Source: Erythrobasidium yunnanense (taxonomy: Eukaryota > Basidiomycota > Cystobasidiomycetes > Erythrobasidiales > Erythrobasidiaceae). From it: a stretch of DNA of 64,000 nucleotides. Of this stretch, positions 23,063 to 35,272 are shown in pieces; positions within the stretch are counted from its first letter, which is position 1, and every line of letters starts with the position of its first letter. The stretch lies in the NCBI GenBank assembly GCA_001600175.1, contig BCJC01000005.1, positions 1,282,471-1,346,470 of the forward strand. Reading direction: 5' to 3'. Under the pieces are notes generated by a model. The model saw only the letters and a program-made list of their open reading frames with translations. It searched no databases and was not told the DNA's origin. The position numbers and the translations under genes were made by a program.

Positions 23063-25105
23063 ATGGCTCTAACGCAGCAGCCGGCTCACTTCAACAATCA
23101 CCTGCTGGCCCAGTCACCTTTTCAAGAGAACGGGCCTTCACCTTCGTCTCCATTGTCGCAGAGCTCCGAAGCGACGCGATACTTCAGCAGCGGACCAGCA
23201 ACAGACTACGATGAATCATCACTACATAGCTACTCGTCGCCGCCTTCCAGCGTTCCTTCGTCAGGCAACGCTTCCTTCGTTCACCCATTCGCCGACTTCC
23301 AGGAATACTGCGGCGACGCATCGTATGGCTTCAGCAGTTCGCCTCTGAACATTCAACATGCATATGAAGCACCACAGTTCCCTATGCCACCTGGTCAGAT
23401 GGAGATGCTCGAGTCGTCGGCGTTGACCTATACGGGCGGGCAAGAAGTCGAGTCTTCACCCTTGCAGTACCCAGCTCCAGAAGGGTTCTACGCTGTTCAT
23501 GAAGATGAACAAGTGCAGGACGAACAGCCGCAACAAGCTGAACGCGCAAGGATGATTCCAGGCTTGAGCATGGACAACCTCGACGAGCGACCAGAGCCAG
23601 ATCCTTCAGTCTACAGACCTGAACCAAAAAGAAGGAAGACGTGTCCGGACGAACTCATGTCGTCTCCTATCAAGAGATGTCGCGTCATGCCTGAGAAGCG
23701 AGGAGCTGGTAAAGATGGTGAAGATGTTTGGCCGACCGACGTCGAGATCGCTTTCTTCGAAGGTGAGCGCGCCATAGTCTTTACTAGAACATAGCTGACG
23801 AATCAAACGTGATGCAGCCATTCGTCTCGTACCCAAGCTTGGAAGAAAGAAGGTCTGCATCAATGGCAAGCCTTGCGGGCGTAACGAGATGGTCGGAGAC
23901 TATATCAGACGCAAGACTGGAAGGATACGCTCGCGCAAGCAAGTGTCTAGCCATATCCAGGTCCTCAAGAACATCCGCAAGCATGATCACGAGTGTGAGT
24001 TGATCTGCCCATATAATGAAAGTTCCCGGCATGCTTACGTTTCCTGTCATCAGTCATGGATCTCGTTGCGGAGCCGAAGCCTGGTGAGGCTGTAGACGAT
24101 TTTACCACGCTGGAGAAGCGAGCCCTCTTCTTCGCACCCCAGGAATTCGCCCACATCACGCCAGAGAACGCTCCTCCCGAGGTTCCCCTACCATACTCTG
24201 GCTTACCTACCCTTCTTGACCCCTCCCATCCTCAAGCATGGCCTTCTCTAAGCGCGCCCGTCACTCAGAACCTCGCTCGAGACGGCCTGCTCTCACCCTA
24301 TTGCGGAGGCAGCTTCAACTTTGCTGCACAAAGCTCTTCTTCAGGAGCTTCTTCTCCTGCTCTTTCTGCCGTTGATGGATCTGGACGCTCCGTCTCTCCC
24401 TATCCCATGAGCTCCATCCAAACGCCTTCGAACGAGGACCTCCCGCTTTCCAACCAGGTCTTCCAGATGAAGCTCGCTCCCCCTTCTCCGGCTATCTTCA
24501 TGGCTATGCCACCTGCAGGTGTCGATTCGGTACCTACTGGCGCTATCCGCGGCGAAGATACAGCAGCCACGCCTAAGAGCAACCCTAGCAAGCTCGGTCA
24601 TCGCAGAGTCGCATCTCGCGGTCTGGCTCTCACTATCCCGCCTAACACATTCGGTACCAACCAGCAATCGAACAATCAAGATCCATTCTCTATCCCTACA
24701 ATCGAAGCTCCCGCAGGTCAGGAGCATCTTCAAGGTGGAATGGCATCCAACCCTACCACACCATGGCCGCAAATGCTCCATACACCTACGTGTCCTCCAC
24801 CCGCACCCAACATGCTTCCTTCTCCTTCTCAACGCCATCGCCTTACGCAAATCTGGGCTCAAAGTTCCGCAGACTGGAACAAAGCTTCTCCAGCTCTTGA
24901 ATCAAGCTTCGAGCATGAGCTAGCAGCTGCTGTCGCTTCTTCCAAGAACATGCAAGATGCAGCTTCCAGGTCTTCGCTGCCCATGAAGAGGTCTAATACG
25001 GATATCCCAGTCTTTTCGGCAAAAGAACCAAAGTTGGAGCATGTAGAGAAGCAGGAGGACCCAGACAACTTCTTCTCTTCTCTCCTTGGCTCGAGGAACT
25101 TCTAG
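23063..25105 (+). CDS. TEA/ATTS-domain transcription factor (Tec1/AbaA family)
   Basis: Three exons (23063-23762, 23818-23994, 24054-25105) encode 642 residues. The TEA DNA-binding domain lies at about 222-292: DVWPTDVEIAFFEA across the first junction, then LGRKKV, GRNEMVGDYI, and the recognition helix RSRKQVSSHIQVLKN across exon 2. The flanks are Ser/Pro/Gln-rich, with a basic patch PKRRKTCPD before the domain. Fungal members bind CATTCY elements and steer filamentation, sporulation or adhesion. No second recognised domain is seen in the 350-residue C-terminal part. The long upstream leader suggests complex control. Confidence 0.92.
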
Positions 25106-25427
25106 ACTCACCAGCATCTTATGACATAACGTGACCTGAAGTCAAGACGGTCGGATATGCACGATTTTTTTAGAACGGAATAAACGCAATAAGTACCTAT
25201 CGTATTAGTAGCATTATCTTTTCTTAGCAAGCTCTTCCTAGAGAAGCACGAAGATGCCTTGGCAGTGCCAGGCCCTTCACCTTTCACGATAACTCGTTCT
25301 CACGTACATATGTAGATGTCGGTATAGGTTGCATATCCCATATGTACATCACGACTCTTCAGCAAATACGTAAAAACTGCAATGCTTTTCCAATCTTCTC
25401 GCGCTTCTGCCTTGGTTCTTGCTCGAC
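25106..25427. other. Intergenic
   Basis: These 322 bases hold the 3' end of the TEA gene and the promoter of the HIT-finger gene; nothing else can be supported. Confidence 0.5.
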
Positions 25428-26890
25428 ATGTCAGATTCGCCTCCATTGCTGACGCCCGCTGGATCTAGTACTCTTTCGGGGAGATGTCAAATGTTCGATG
25501 CAACTGCCGGATCTCTACGCTCTCAAGCTGAAACACGTCGAGATGCAGATGTCGATTACAAGCTGCTAAATACACCTGCCCGACGTGCAATCTACGCTAC
25601 TGCTCGTTGAACTGCTTCAGAAGCGAGGTACTGCTATAATGCAACGGCACTGCGATCCACTCCTGACATGCGACCGAAACTCGACAGGGCCATGCAAACT
25701 GCTCGGAGAACTTCTATAAAGAAAGCTTGATCAACGAAGTTGCGGGACGTCAAGATGTAGACAATGCAGAGAAGGCCAAAGTCCTCGAGATGCTCAAGCG
25801 GCTAGAAGAAGGGCAAGATCCAGACAATGATGAATTCGAGAACGAAGAAGACGAGCAAGATGTGGAGGAAGGCTTCGCGTCTGCTTTGGAAGGTCTTGAT
25901 ATAGGTGAGAAGACTACACGACTCTACGGGCGCAGGCGACTAACGCTGCTTGCGCGTAGATGACCTGTCGCCGGAGGAACTGCTTGCACATCTGTCCCCA
26001 GCTCAGCGCAAGGCATTCGAAGAAATACTGGGAGATCCGCAGAAAGCCGAAGCGCTGCTAGCAAGCAGTGATCATGAACAAATGACACCTTGGTGGCAGC
26101 AAGATGATTTGGATGCAGAAGATGCAACCAAACGGCCGACGCCGATATCGCGAGAGAAGCTTATACCTGTCAAGAGTCAAGACGAGCTGAACCTGGGCTA
26201 CAATCTGGTCTCCCTTCTGTAGGAATGCACCTTGCCCGAGAGAAGGTATCACACGCTCATACTTTCTTCTCGGCAGTATTGCATACGCGCTGCACCATCA
26301 GCTGAATGTCACCGAAGAGGAGGTAGAGACGCAGCAATCTGCCTTGTCAGCCTTGCTTCCCTGGCTTGCAATGAAGTCCACGGAGGTTTTGCAGAGTATA
26401 AATCAGGCAATGGACTATGTGCTGGGTTCGCTTCAACAAGATCTGGTGAGCAGATTGGTACAGTTGAAGACTGCTGTACTGAAGGTTCTGTAATTAGATA
26501 ATCGATCGACGGGCGTTCTTACTGCTTCTGCTAAACGACTTGCAGAAGCTTCTATGGCTGCCGAAAGTGACTCTAGAAGAAACAACATCAAGCGATAAGA
26601 CATATCTAGCACTATCAGATCTACATGCTCTATACTCCAAGAAGGGCACCGGCGGAGCAAGGCTCTATCCCTTGGCAGCACCGAAACTGCTGTTCTACGC
26701 TTCTAACCTACCACGCTTCCCGAGAAGACGTTTACTTGATGAGATAGTTTCGTATCGCGCTAAGCTGGAGAACGAGAGCAAGCACGATAACAGCTTCAAG
26801 GCTGCTACGGCCGAGCCTCTCAATATCGGGACATTGCCATCTCGCAAGCAGGATATCTCGCAGAGCGCCAAGATAGTCGAGATCGAGTAA
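25428..26890 (+). CDS. HIT zinc-finger protein, ZNHIT2-like
   Basis: Six exons (25428-25492, 25549-25627, 25688-25904, 25960-26218, 26277-26484, 26546-26890) encode about 390 residues. Splicing out 25493-25548 (donor GTTCGA) gives GRCQICRLQAAKYTCPTC, a proper C-x2-C start of the HIT finger. The finger continues through RYCSLNCFRSEGHANCSENFY, as in ZNHIT2. The rest is acidic, then LSPEELLAHL and a helical C-terminal half, as in ZNHIT2. The human relative bridges the R2TP/HSP90 complex to snRNP and RNA polymerase assembly. Two donors (GTTCGA and GTTCTG) are atypical and are chosen from homology and intron length. Confidence 0.82.
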
Positions 26891-26897
26891 AGGAGAC

Positions 26898-28779
26898 TTA
26901 ATAGCCAGTACCCTTTCTACGGCCTTGCAAGCCGGTCACAAGGAAAGAACCGCGGTGGAAGCGGTCCCCTTCGTACTTCCAATCATACGCTTCGCGCTCG
27001 AGCAGCTTTCGCACTGCCGGCAAGATGACGGGATTCTGTCCGGAAGAATGCTTGCCTGCGCCAGTGATGATGGTGAGCGTGGAAGGAGCCGAAGGAGCTG
27101 GTAGGAAGAAAGCATCAGCGGTAGTCAGGCTGGTAAACACGAAGGAAAGAGACATACTATTCCACCAAGCCACGAGGCATTCCTGCGTGACAGTAAGCGC
27201 TTGAGCAACAGTCAAGCCGTGCAAATCTATAGCTTGTAGATTTCTCGCTGTTTTCCTTCTCTCGTCCACCGTAGCTCTAGCAGCTTTCAATTCCCATTCT
27301 CTAGCTTGCCTATCTAGATGTCTACCGTGTTCAGCCCAATACGCTGCAACTCCTGAACTGCCCAAAGCCTGTTTCGCTTGCCATGTCCTCGCTGCACTCC
27401 TGTAGGCGTCGTCTCGCTTGTTCTTTAGTGTATAAGCTAAAGAGATGCATTCTGTCGCTGATGGCGGACGCTCAAATGGCATGCCTGGCTGAAGCGGGGT
27501 GCTTCCTTTGCCGTTCACGATCGATCCGAGCGGTACTTTCGGTGTGATGAGTGCCGAGTTCTTGGGTTTGGCACCATTACTTTGTAGACCGAGCAGTAAA
27601 TCGTGAGCCAAAGGTGTTCCTTCTTTGGCGTAGATCTCCTGCAAGACTTGTACCAGCTCTACTGACTTCGCGATATCCCCTTCAACGGCGCACATACATC
27701 TCTTGAGTGTCGATATAGGCTTGTCAGGGAACAGGTTCCGAAGTTGCTCGACTCTCTCTTTCGCATCGGGTATGTGTGAATATGTATGTTCTGCTTTGTC
27801 CATGATCTTCGAGAGCGCGAGCGGTAGAGAGTTGTTATTCTGGTAGAATAGCGAAGAGAGTTGTCCAGGTGGGATAGAGAGTAAAGTAGCAAGATATAGA
27901 ATAGTAGAATCGGTTTGCGCCCAAACGTTGACATGCTCCTTCGCACCGCGATCGGGCGAAGGGTCGCGGCTCGCGTGGTTTGACGATATGCCGCGAGGCG
28001 TGCTTGTGAGTGATACGGTCTGCTTGCCATTCTTGCGGCGCTGCGCCCATCAATACCTTCAGTAAAGCATTGTACAGCTTGCAGGAGTTGGTGATCTACC
28101 TGTCTGCCATTTCGTCTCGCAGCGACATCTAGGCCTTCTTGATCTCCTGCTAGCCATCTTGCATAAGCTTCCTCCTCCTCTCTGATGAGAAAATCCTCCG
28201 TGAGAAGCGTCTCAATCGTAGCCTGTATACTCAGTTAGATCTGGCTGAAGAAGCATATCGACTGCATAAGCGCACCTCTACATCCTGTCCTGAGTCTTGA
28301 AAAGCCAGTTCAAGCTCTACAGTCTGTCTTCTCGGAAAGAGGTTCTTCAAGAAAGTGACGGGATCGTTCGTTGACGCAGAATTACTTTCGGCGGACGAAG
28401 ACAATGCTTTGAATCCATCTTGAGGGTCATACAAAGAAGAGGAAGTGGAAGCTGAACCATCTGCTGCGCCTGTCGAATCTTGGGTGTTTTCTGACGTCGA
28501 CAAAGTCCAATCTCGAAAGGCGCGTTCTACGAGTTCTTCGTCTGTCGCACCGGTCGCAGACGAGTTGAAAGCACTCCCAGAAGAGCTGTGTGCATCGTCC
28601 GCCGTAGCAGAGGCAGAAAATGTGTCGACACCATTGCTCGATTCTGCCGCAAGAGCGTCGAGCGTTGAACGGACTGCTTCTTCATCTTCTTCGGTGTACT
28701 CTGAGCAGATAGCCAATACGAGAGCGCTGTCTAGACGTGAAGAATACTCTGAAACAAGCCGATCTCCAAGCGAAGACAT
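26898..28779 (-). CDS. Cue2-like protein: CUE-type helices, DUF1771 and SMR domain
   Basis: The SMR domain sits at the C-terminus, with AIDLHGLTV (D-L-H-G) in the exon ending at 27158 and TGAGKHSSG (G-x-G-x-H-S) in the last exon 26898-27097; the intron between is 27098-27157. DUF1771 precedes it (ARTWQAKQALGSSGVAAYW ... AREWELKAARA). Two N-terminal exons are clear (28276-28779 and 28100-28222), with CUE-like VELELAFQDSG. The join between 28100 and the exon holding AEHTYSHIPDAKERVEQL (about 27800) is unresolved: about 270 bases there offer several frames. Yeast Cue2 and its relatives cut mRNA at stalled ribosomes in no-go decay; the same role is likely. It converges with the HIT-finger gene with a 7-base gap. 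Confidence 0.75.
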
Positions 28780-28998
28780 GGCTGAATTGAACAGGGAAAG
28801 AGCTAACTATGACAGACGAATTTGGAACTGATGCTAGAAAGAGTCGCACAAGGTGCGCTAGAATGGACAACAACGAGGACAGATCACAGATCACTTCCAA
28901 GCAGAGAGATAGAGGAAATGAGAAAAGCCGAAAGGGAGATTTACAATAATTATCGGAATGTCTAAACAGGATTAGCAGGAGTAGGAAGGTAGATAGGT

Positions 28999-31900
28999 TT
29001 ATCTCCATCTATCTCGTCCAGTATGTGCAGAAGAAGCGGATGTGCCAGCCATCATGGAAGAGGAAGCAGAATAATCTCGCATTGTCGATTTGTTGGGAGA
29101 ACTCGTCGTCGAGTTCGCGACTGACGCTGATGCAGAAGAAGTAGAATTGGAAGTGTCGTACTGCGAGCCAGCTGGCCTGCTACGAACATGGTCTCTCTTG
29201 GCGCGAATCTTCCTGGCGTGATGAACATCTTCTTTGCCTAAGATAGCATTCCGCTGAGCCGCAAGACGTCGTTTTGCAGGTGACTGATTTCCTTGACTGG
29301 CTGTGCTGATCCTGCTAGCTTGTCTGAGAGCAGAGGAAGGTTGTTGGCGAGCCTGTGTGTCCTGTTGAGGAAGCTTGTACTCGCCTGCGATAGCGTTTTT
29401 CTCTTCTTCGCTGAAGTAGTCCTTCGTTTGTGCAGGGTTGCGAAGGGTTGATGCGATAGGAGGAGAGATTAGGCTGTTGCCGGCGGCTGACGCTGAGGGA
29501 CGAAGGGAGAGAATGGAATTTGAGCGATTGAGAGAAGCGACCGTAGGTCTTCGATATGATCCAGCTTCATAACTTGATGCAGGACCTATGAAACACATCA
29601 GTCAGCTCTCGCCCTGCGTGGGAGTTGGAGCTGTTTCCCAAACTTACGCTGAGCGAACGAAGCATTCGATGCAGACCTCTGCGTAGTGCCCATAGCTTGC
29701 GAGCCTAAACTCTCGATTGTACCATCACTAGCTTTCGAAGCCAAAGAAGCGCTCGAAGCCGTGGACCTCAGACTTCCGAACGGGTTCCTGAAGATCTTGG
29801 AAGCCAACGAAGATGTAGAAGTAGCTTTAGTGATCTGTCTCTCCTGACCTGAGCCTGCTACACCATCGACGGCTGATGGTTTTTTGGATGGTATAATAGG
29901 CACGCGTTTCAGATCTGTTCCACCAGCTTTAGGTGCGTTCTTCCGTGGCGAGCGAGGTATGCCGCTGCTGCTGGCATAAGCTTTGATGCGATCGGCACTT
30001 GCTTTCTGCTGAGCCGAAGTCTTTGCTGGTCGAGGTTGAGGAGCTGGGAATTGCATGCCTGCACCGCCCGACAGAGTGGTTTCAGATGAGCCATTCGGAT
30101 GTGCGATAAGAGAAGCGGTAGATGGCTTGCGAGGTATGACCGAACGGGGCCCCTCAGCGGCATTGCGGATGGTAGGTAGACATGAAGTAGACGAAGCGGT
30201 GCGGATGTGGGAGGGGACGGCAGGACGACTGTGTGAAATATGAGATGAGCCATCATCTTCGACTCGCGTCTTCTTGTTGGGTACAAAGCCTCGTTTCGCG
30301 GCATAATGGTTTGCGATGGAGTCGGACCTGCTCGTTCATGACTGTCAGTATACTCTACCTAATATAGAAGGTGAGGTCACATACTTCGCAAACTGCTTCT
30401 CATGCAGGTCCTGGAAGCGCGTCGTGCTATCTGCCCTCTTCATTCCACCAGGCCGCACCGCACCCTCATTCGCACTCTTCGTACTTGTCATCGGCACAGA
30501 GACATCTACTCCTGATCTAGCCTGCAGCTGTGCCCAGACGGTCTGTACCGCATTCACGTCATTCCACGCGGCTGCTCGTTTCTCTGCTGGCTGAGTCGGG
30601 GCACTCGGGATTGGAGGTAGGGGTGCAGTAGGAGGAAGAGAAGCGATACTGTTGCTGCTGTATGCACTGACTGGACGAGGAGAAGCTAGTTTGTGGACAG
30701 CTTCTGTGAAATTGGCTTTGGAGACTTGTTTCTGGGCGGGTGAGCCGAATACAAACATCGGAGGAGGGCTCTTGTGGATGTCTGCAATCGATGTATCTTG
30801 GGCTTCTTCAGTAGCGGACGAAGTTGAAGCTATGAAAGCGCCTGGCAGCCTCGGTGCTTCTTCCTCCTTGCGAGCTTCCTTCGCTTTGCCGACACCATTG
30901 TGTGAGAGACCAGACATAACTCCTGCCAAGCTAGGCAAAGGAGGAGCTTCAGCATCGAATTTCGGTGGACTTCTAGCGATTTCTGAGTATCTCTTTGGAA
31001 GGTTGGATATCCTTCTACCGTTTTGACGAATAGGTGATAGGGCAGCTGCACCAGGCGAAAGCGGTGTATCTCTCGGCAATAATCTTATCCCATAATTGGT
31101 CGTAGTATCCGCATCATCTCCTTCCCCTGCCTCCTCCTCGATCTCGTCTTCCAAGCCCAAACGGCGCTTCTTGCTTGATGAAGGAGCAGGTGCAGGAATC
31201 ATGGATGCTCGTTTACCAGGAGACAGACGTGGTGAGACTAGGATCACACCGGGTCGAGGAGGCCAGACTGGAACACCTTCCAATGCCATCGAATCGTCTT
31301 CGAAGGAGCGCCGGGGTGCATAGGGTGCGTCGTTGAGTATGAGGGTCGTGTCTGTATAGGTTGCGGTCGATGCTGATGAAGACTTGGCTTTGCGAGTCTG
31401 TGACGATGGCACTGGTTCTGAAAGTAGCTTTCGTAGGTACGGCGTGGGCGGTAAACCACCTTCGAGAGGTACAGAAGCCTGCAAGGTAGCTATATGTGCG
31501 ACTGCGACTGTACTGCCTTCGGTGTCTCTGTCGGTCGAGCTGCACGTGACTGTGTTGTTCGAGGAGAGTGAGGACAGTGAGCCAGAGGACGAAGAAGCTG
31601 TATTACCGCTTGATGACGATGTTCCAAATATCCTTGATGCCTTCAAGGATAGCTTATCGCTCCAGCTCGCTGATTTGGGTATCCTGGCAGGGCCTGGCGA
31701 TAGAACGTGAGCCAACAGCTGACACCAGAGTGATTCTGACCCACCTGTAGTCGTCGCCGATGTTAGTACTCCCAGTTCATCGGTATAGAGTGCGCTATCG
31801 TCGTCGTTTGCTGTTTCCTTGTTGTCGATGATGTCGAAGGATTCGTCCAGCGGTACCGGGAGTCGCTGGGATTGATGCAGCGCTGGTTCTTCCCTCAATG

Positions 31901-32103
31901 CACGTAGTCTTGCTCGTAATGTAGTGCTCTAAGAGAGTAACATCCCAGTTCAGTATTTCTTGGATAATAGTCGCCCATCCCGGCTCTCTCACGTTTCCTC
32001 TTGCGTCAACACCTCGATTACTGCACAGATGCTTTAGCTGACTGTGCGAATAGCAGCACAACGCTGCCTCGTTATAGATAGGATCAGTCTGCGAGGGATC
32101 CAT
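28999..32103 (-). CDS. Large Ser-rich SAP-domain protein, possibly NuSAP-like
   Basis: Four exons (31993-32103, 30385-31928, 29648-30327, 28999-29585) encode about 973 residues. A further in-frame 51-base intron inside exon 2, near the segment LLAHVLSP, is possible. Splicing exon 1 to exon 2 creates a SAP-like motif (LKHLCSNRGVDARGN joined to LRARLRAL). A long low-complexity Ser/Pro/Ala region follows. A conserved-looking core reads LHEKQFAK then SDSIANHYAAKR across intron 2, and a basic helical stretch (RKIRAKRDHVRSRP) lies near the end. A SAP domain plus an H-x3-F-x-K-x2-SI core recalls nucleolar-spindle-associated (NuSAP) proteins that bind microtubules. The resemblance is weak and from memory. 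A copy of exon 1 lies at 33328-33505. Confidence 0.6.
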
Positions 32104-32606
32104 CGCTGGAATCGACACAGATTCAAGCTGGCTGGCTGGTCCGGCTCGAGCTCTCAGAAATCCAAAAACCCTGGCCAACCTTATCGCAGCGCACAATGAC
32201 AGTTCAGCACTCCCATCTGCATGGACAAGCACCACCAGGCAATGCATACTGACCCCAATCATGAAGCTTGAGCTCCATCGCCCGAGTTGGACAGCTCACC
32301 TTAATCGAGACTCCGCGTATCCTGCTGTGCTACCACACCTGCTGCACATCTCTCTATCTCTCCTCATCTTCATGTCTGTTATCTTGTCCGTCATTGATCC
32401 CAACCCTTCAACGACGATCCGTTCAAAGACTATCCCCTTGAAGACGTATAGCTGGCTTCCTTCCGGACCGAGCGTCAGTGCTATGCTTGCAAGGCTTGGC
32501 AGAGTCTGCTCCTCAAAAGCGGCCATACTTGCTGCTTTCCTCTCTTTCTCTTCCTATCCATCCCAGGCATTCTGACAACGCGCTACATCGATAACAGCAC
32601 AGTACT

Positions 32607-33190
32607 ATGCCAGGTCAATTGTCACGCAGCGCTCGTCCAGAGAGCGGGCCTCCAGGAGAGTGGTCTACATACGAGGATCCTGGACAGTGTGCCACCTAAA
32701 CACAAGCTATTGTCAATTTTGCGTATAGCTGACCTGCTGTGATTTGCCGTCAGTCGCGAACTCCAAAGATGGGCACAACTAGGTCTCCGTGAAGGCATTG
32801 AAGGGCCGAGCTATCCGCAGCAAGCCCCCGCAGGAGATGTGCACACAAGAAAGAGGTGAGTCAGACTTCCCATCATAAGTGTATGTCCATCGAGAGCTGA
32901 CTGGACCCTCGTCCTTCGTACGTAATCGCATCGCACGTGAATCGATCAGGAAATCCAAACGAGAGCAGCGCGAGCGGGAGCAAGAAAGGGCAGCGAGAGA
33001 TCCTGCGTATCGGACCCCGGATCAGGTGAGATACGAACAGAGACACGAGTGCGACCCACATGACTACGACTTCACTATACCTGCTACGCCGATGTACAAG
33101 AGGGACAAGCAGGGAAAGATGACGGTGAAGAACGGTCAGAGGCGCAAATGCCTCAAGTGTAAACAATGGATATCGGTCAAAAAAGAATGA
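32607..33190 (+). CDS. Small CHCC-signature protein, array copy 1
   Basis: Three exons (32607-32686, 32754-32855, 32950-33190) encode 140 residues. The family is not recognised. The C-terminal domain has a basic helix (KSKREQREREQERA), the motif DPAYRTPDQ, a Cys-Asp-x-His cluster (HECDPHDYDF), and a terminal CLKCKQWISV. The same order recurs in copies at 34220 and 35273. One Cys, one His and a C-x2-C pair could form a single zinc site (inference). The divergent N-terminus is Pro/Gly-rich. The gene is divergent to the SAP gene, with about 500 bases between starts. Confidence 0.7.
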
Positions 33191-33327
33191 AGAAGACGGA
33201 ATCAGGATTCCTGTATCGAACGGCGAAGCTGATAGTCGTCCGATCAGGCCTCCTTTGTACCTCTTAGCATCCTTTCCTCCTCTCTCCTAACCTACATTTC
33301 ATCATCAAAGAGCCTCATGCTTGTCTC

Positions 33328-33505
33328 TCATTGATGACGACACTTCGGTGACTACAGAGACGCTCAATCTGACTATGCGAGTAGCAGCACAGCGCTCCTT
33401 CATTGCAGATTGCATCAGTCTATGATGGATTCACCGCGCAACCCTTCTACCATATCGCAGCGATAAAGGACGGCAAGCTGGCTGGGCTGGCTTTGCGCTC
33501 TACGA
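33328..33505 (-). pseudogene. Fossil copy of the SAP gene first exon and leader
   Basis: Read on the minus strand, this stretch aligns by eye with exon 1 of the gene at 28999-32103 and its leader (32000-32150). The translated fragment contains NEGALCCYSHSQIERLCS against NEAALCCYSHSQLKHLCS. Upstream, AAGCTGGCTGG is also shared. There is no matching start codon or following exon, so it is a truncated copy. It lies between small-gene copies 1 and 2 exactly as the SAP gene's 5' end lies beside copy 1, so the duplicated unit was SAP 5' end plus small gene. Confidence 0.7.
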
Positions 33506-34219
33506 AAAGCCGGCTTACAGACGTCGCGACATGACCATGCAGTTCGCACATACCAAGAAGATCTTAGCGCTGCCTGGCATCTCGTATTGGCCTGCATCAT
33601 GGATATCGAGCCCGATGCTCGGGGAGGAGTCCGAAACCCTCGCTCAACCTCGCCTGAGAGGTACGAGCAGCATTGCAGAAGACTGGAGTAGACAGTATAG
33701 CACGACTACAGTGCTATAGTCGTGTCCCTTACACTGGCCACTGTCTCTGTGATCGTCTCATCTCATCTCCGCTGTAGCTCATCTCCACCTTTCGCATATC
33801 TGCATTCTTTCTAATGAAGAGCAACAGGAGAAGAGACCACGCAGAGAAGATCTTCACTATCCAATATATATCATCAGGAATGCGACTAAGCGGACAGAAT
33901 CGCGAAATAGGTAAGTATGTTTTCGGAACCTTCTCTTACTTCCTCCGCCCAGTAGCCGCTTGACGATGGTGAAAATTCTTCGCAAGTCCATGCTGTTCCG
34001 GCTACCACAAGCTCTTCCTTTCAAATGTTCGCATCTCGCTTCTTCTCCGATGCCGCCAGTCGTCAGGGCTATGCTCCGAGTCTGCAGAGCTAGGCTGGAT
34101 CCGCCCTCAAAAGCAGCAGCTTGCTTCAATATCTGCTCTTGCTTTCCTTCCGTCTTCAGGGCCTGCAGAATCGCAAATCCTGCTTCATCCGCACAACAAA
34201 ACGACAAGACTCCTTCACC
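33506..34219. other. Intergenic; leader of small-gene copy 2
   Basis: No supported gene is seen. Bases about 34027-34160 resemble 35081-35210 upstream of copy 3 (shared TTCGCATC, CGTCAGGGC, GCTAGGCTGGATC, CAGCTTGCTTC), so the untranslated leader was duplicated with the gene. Confidence 0.55.
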
Positions 34220-34726
34220 ATGCCACGCAATAGCACTGGAGGATCGAACAACGCCGAGGGCTCTAGTCGCGATGACAGAGCGCCCAAGGCGGGACGTTCG
34301 AAGATGACATAAGATGAACAAAAACAGGCTCGCCGGTAAGTCTCGCACTAAAGCGAGCTAGGCAGTACACAAGGTGAGGCGCTCTCCTCTCGTTACCTCG
34401 CAACGCCTATGCTTACTGTCTAAAGAGATGCTTCAGCAAGAGTGCGGCAAAGGCAACAACGGGAGAAAGCATCGGATCCAAGCTACCGCACTCCAAAGGA
34501 GCAGAGGCCTGATGCTGCGGCATCTTGCGACCACCAGTTTGATATGACCAAGCCGGCCAAGCCAAAGTTTGACAGGAACATGGCCGGCCAGCAAGTGCAA
34601 ACCGGTCTGCGCCGTACTTGTCTGAATTGCGGTAAGGCCATCTACGTCCACGAGGAAGCGTCGAGCAATGAGCAAAGAGGTCCGTCAACATCAAGAAGGG
34701 ACTTCTGGTCCGTGATGGAAGACTGA
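34220..34726 (+). CDS. Small CHCC-signature protein, array copy 2
   Basis: Best model has three exons (34220-34265, 34314-34335, 34426-34726) and encodes 122 residues. The second is a 22-base micro-exon of the same length as in copy 3. An in-frame TAA upstream of it lies inside the proposed 48-base intron. The conserved domain has REKASDPSYRTP, CDHQFDM and RTCLNCGKAIYV, matching copies 1 and 3. Unlike them it has a 20-residue tail after the C-x2-C (ending FWSVMED). Function is unknown. The first intron's donor (GTCGCG) is unusual, so the N-terminus is uncertain. Confidence 0.6.
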
Positions 34727-35272
34727 AGTGGCCGAACTTGCAAGATGTGGACGCCTATCTCTATGACAAAAAACCGGAAGTTTCTGTTTCTTCACAGCGC
34801 CCGAATCACGTGCTGCATCACATACCTCGCAAATGACATGCTTCCGTAATGACGTTGCTCGCTCCCTTACTTTCTCTTGCCCTTGCTTCTGCGTCTGACG
34901 AACGCTTCGATTCTTTCGAACAGGCATACACCGTTGGTTAGCTTTGAAGCTATCGGACAGCGATCCGTTGGCTCTCTCTTTCCTCTCTATCTCCTCAACG
35001 CTGATACTTTCACCCAGCCATCGAAATATCAACACCTTCGTCGACGGTCGTCCCTTCAAGTTGTCTCACTTCCCATGAACAGTTCGCATCGCGCTTCTCC
35101 TCCGGAGCGTAAGACGTCAGGGCGGTGGTCTGCGCTTGCAAGGCTAGGCTGGATCGCCCTCAAGAGCCCCAGCTTGCTTCGATCCCTGCGCTCTTTCCTT
35201 GTCCTCTTCAGCCTCTTACACCGATCTTGCCAACTCCAGACTCAATTCCGCCTCGATCGAGACATATCACCA
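34727..35272. other. Intergenic; leader of small-gene copy 3
   Basis: These 546 bases have no supported gene. The stretch 35081-35210 is the duplicated leader described for copy 2. Confidence 0.5.
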
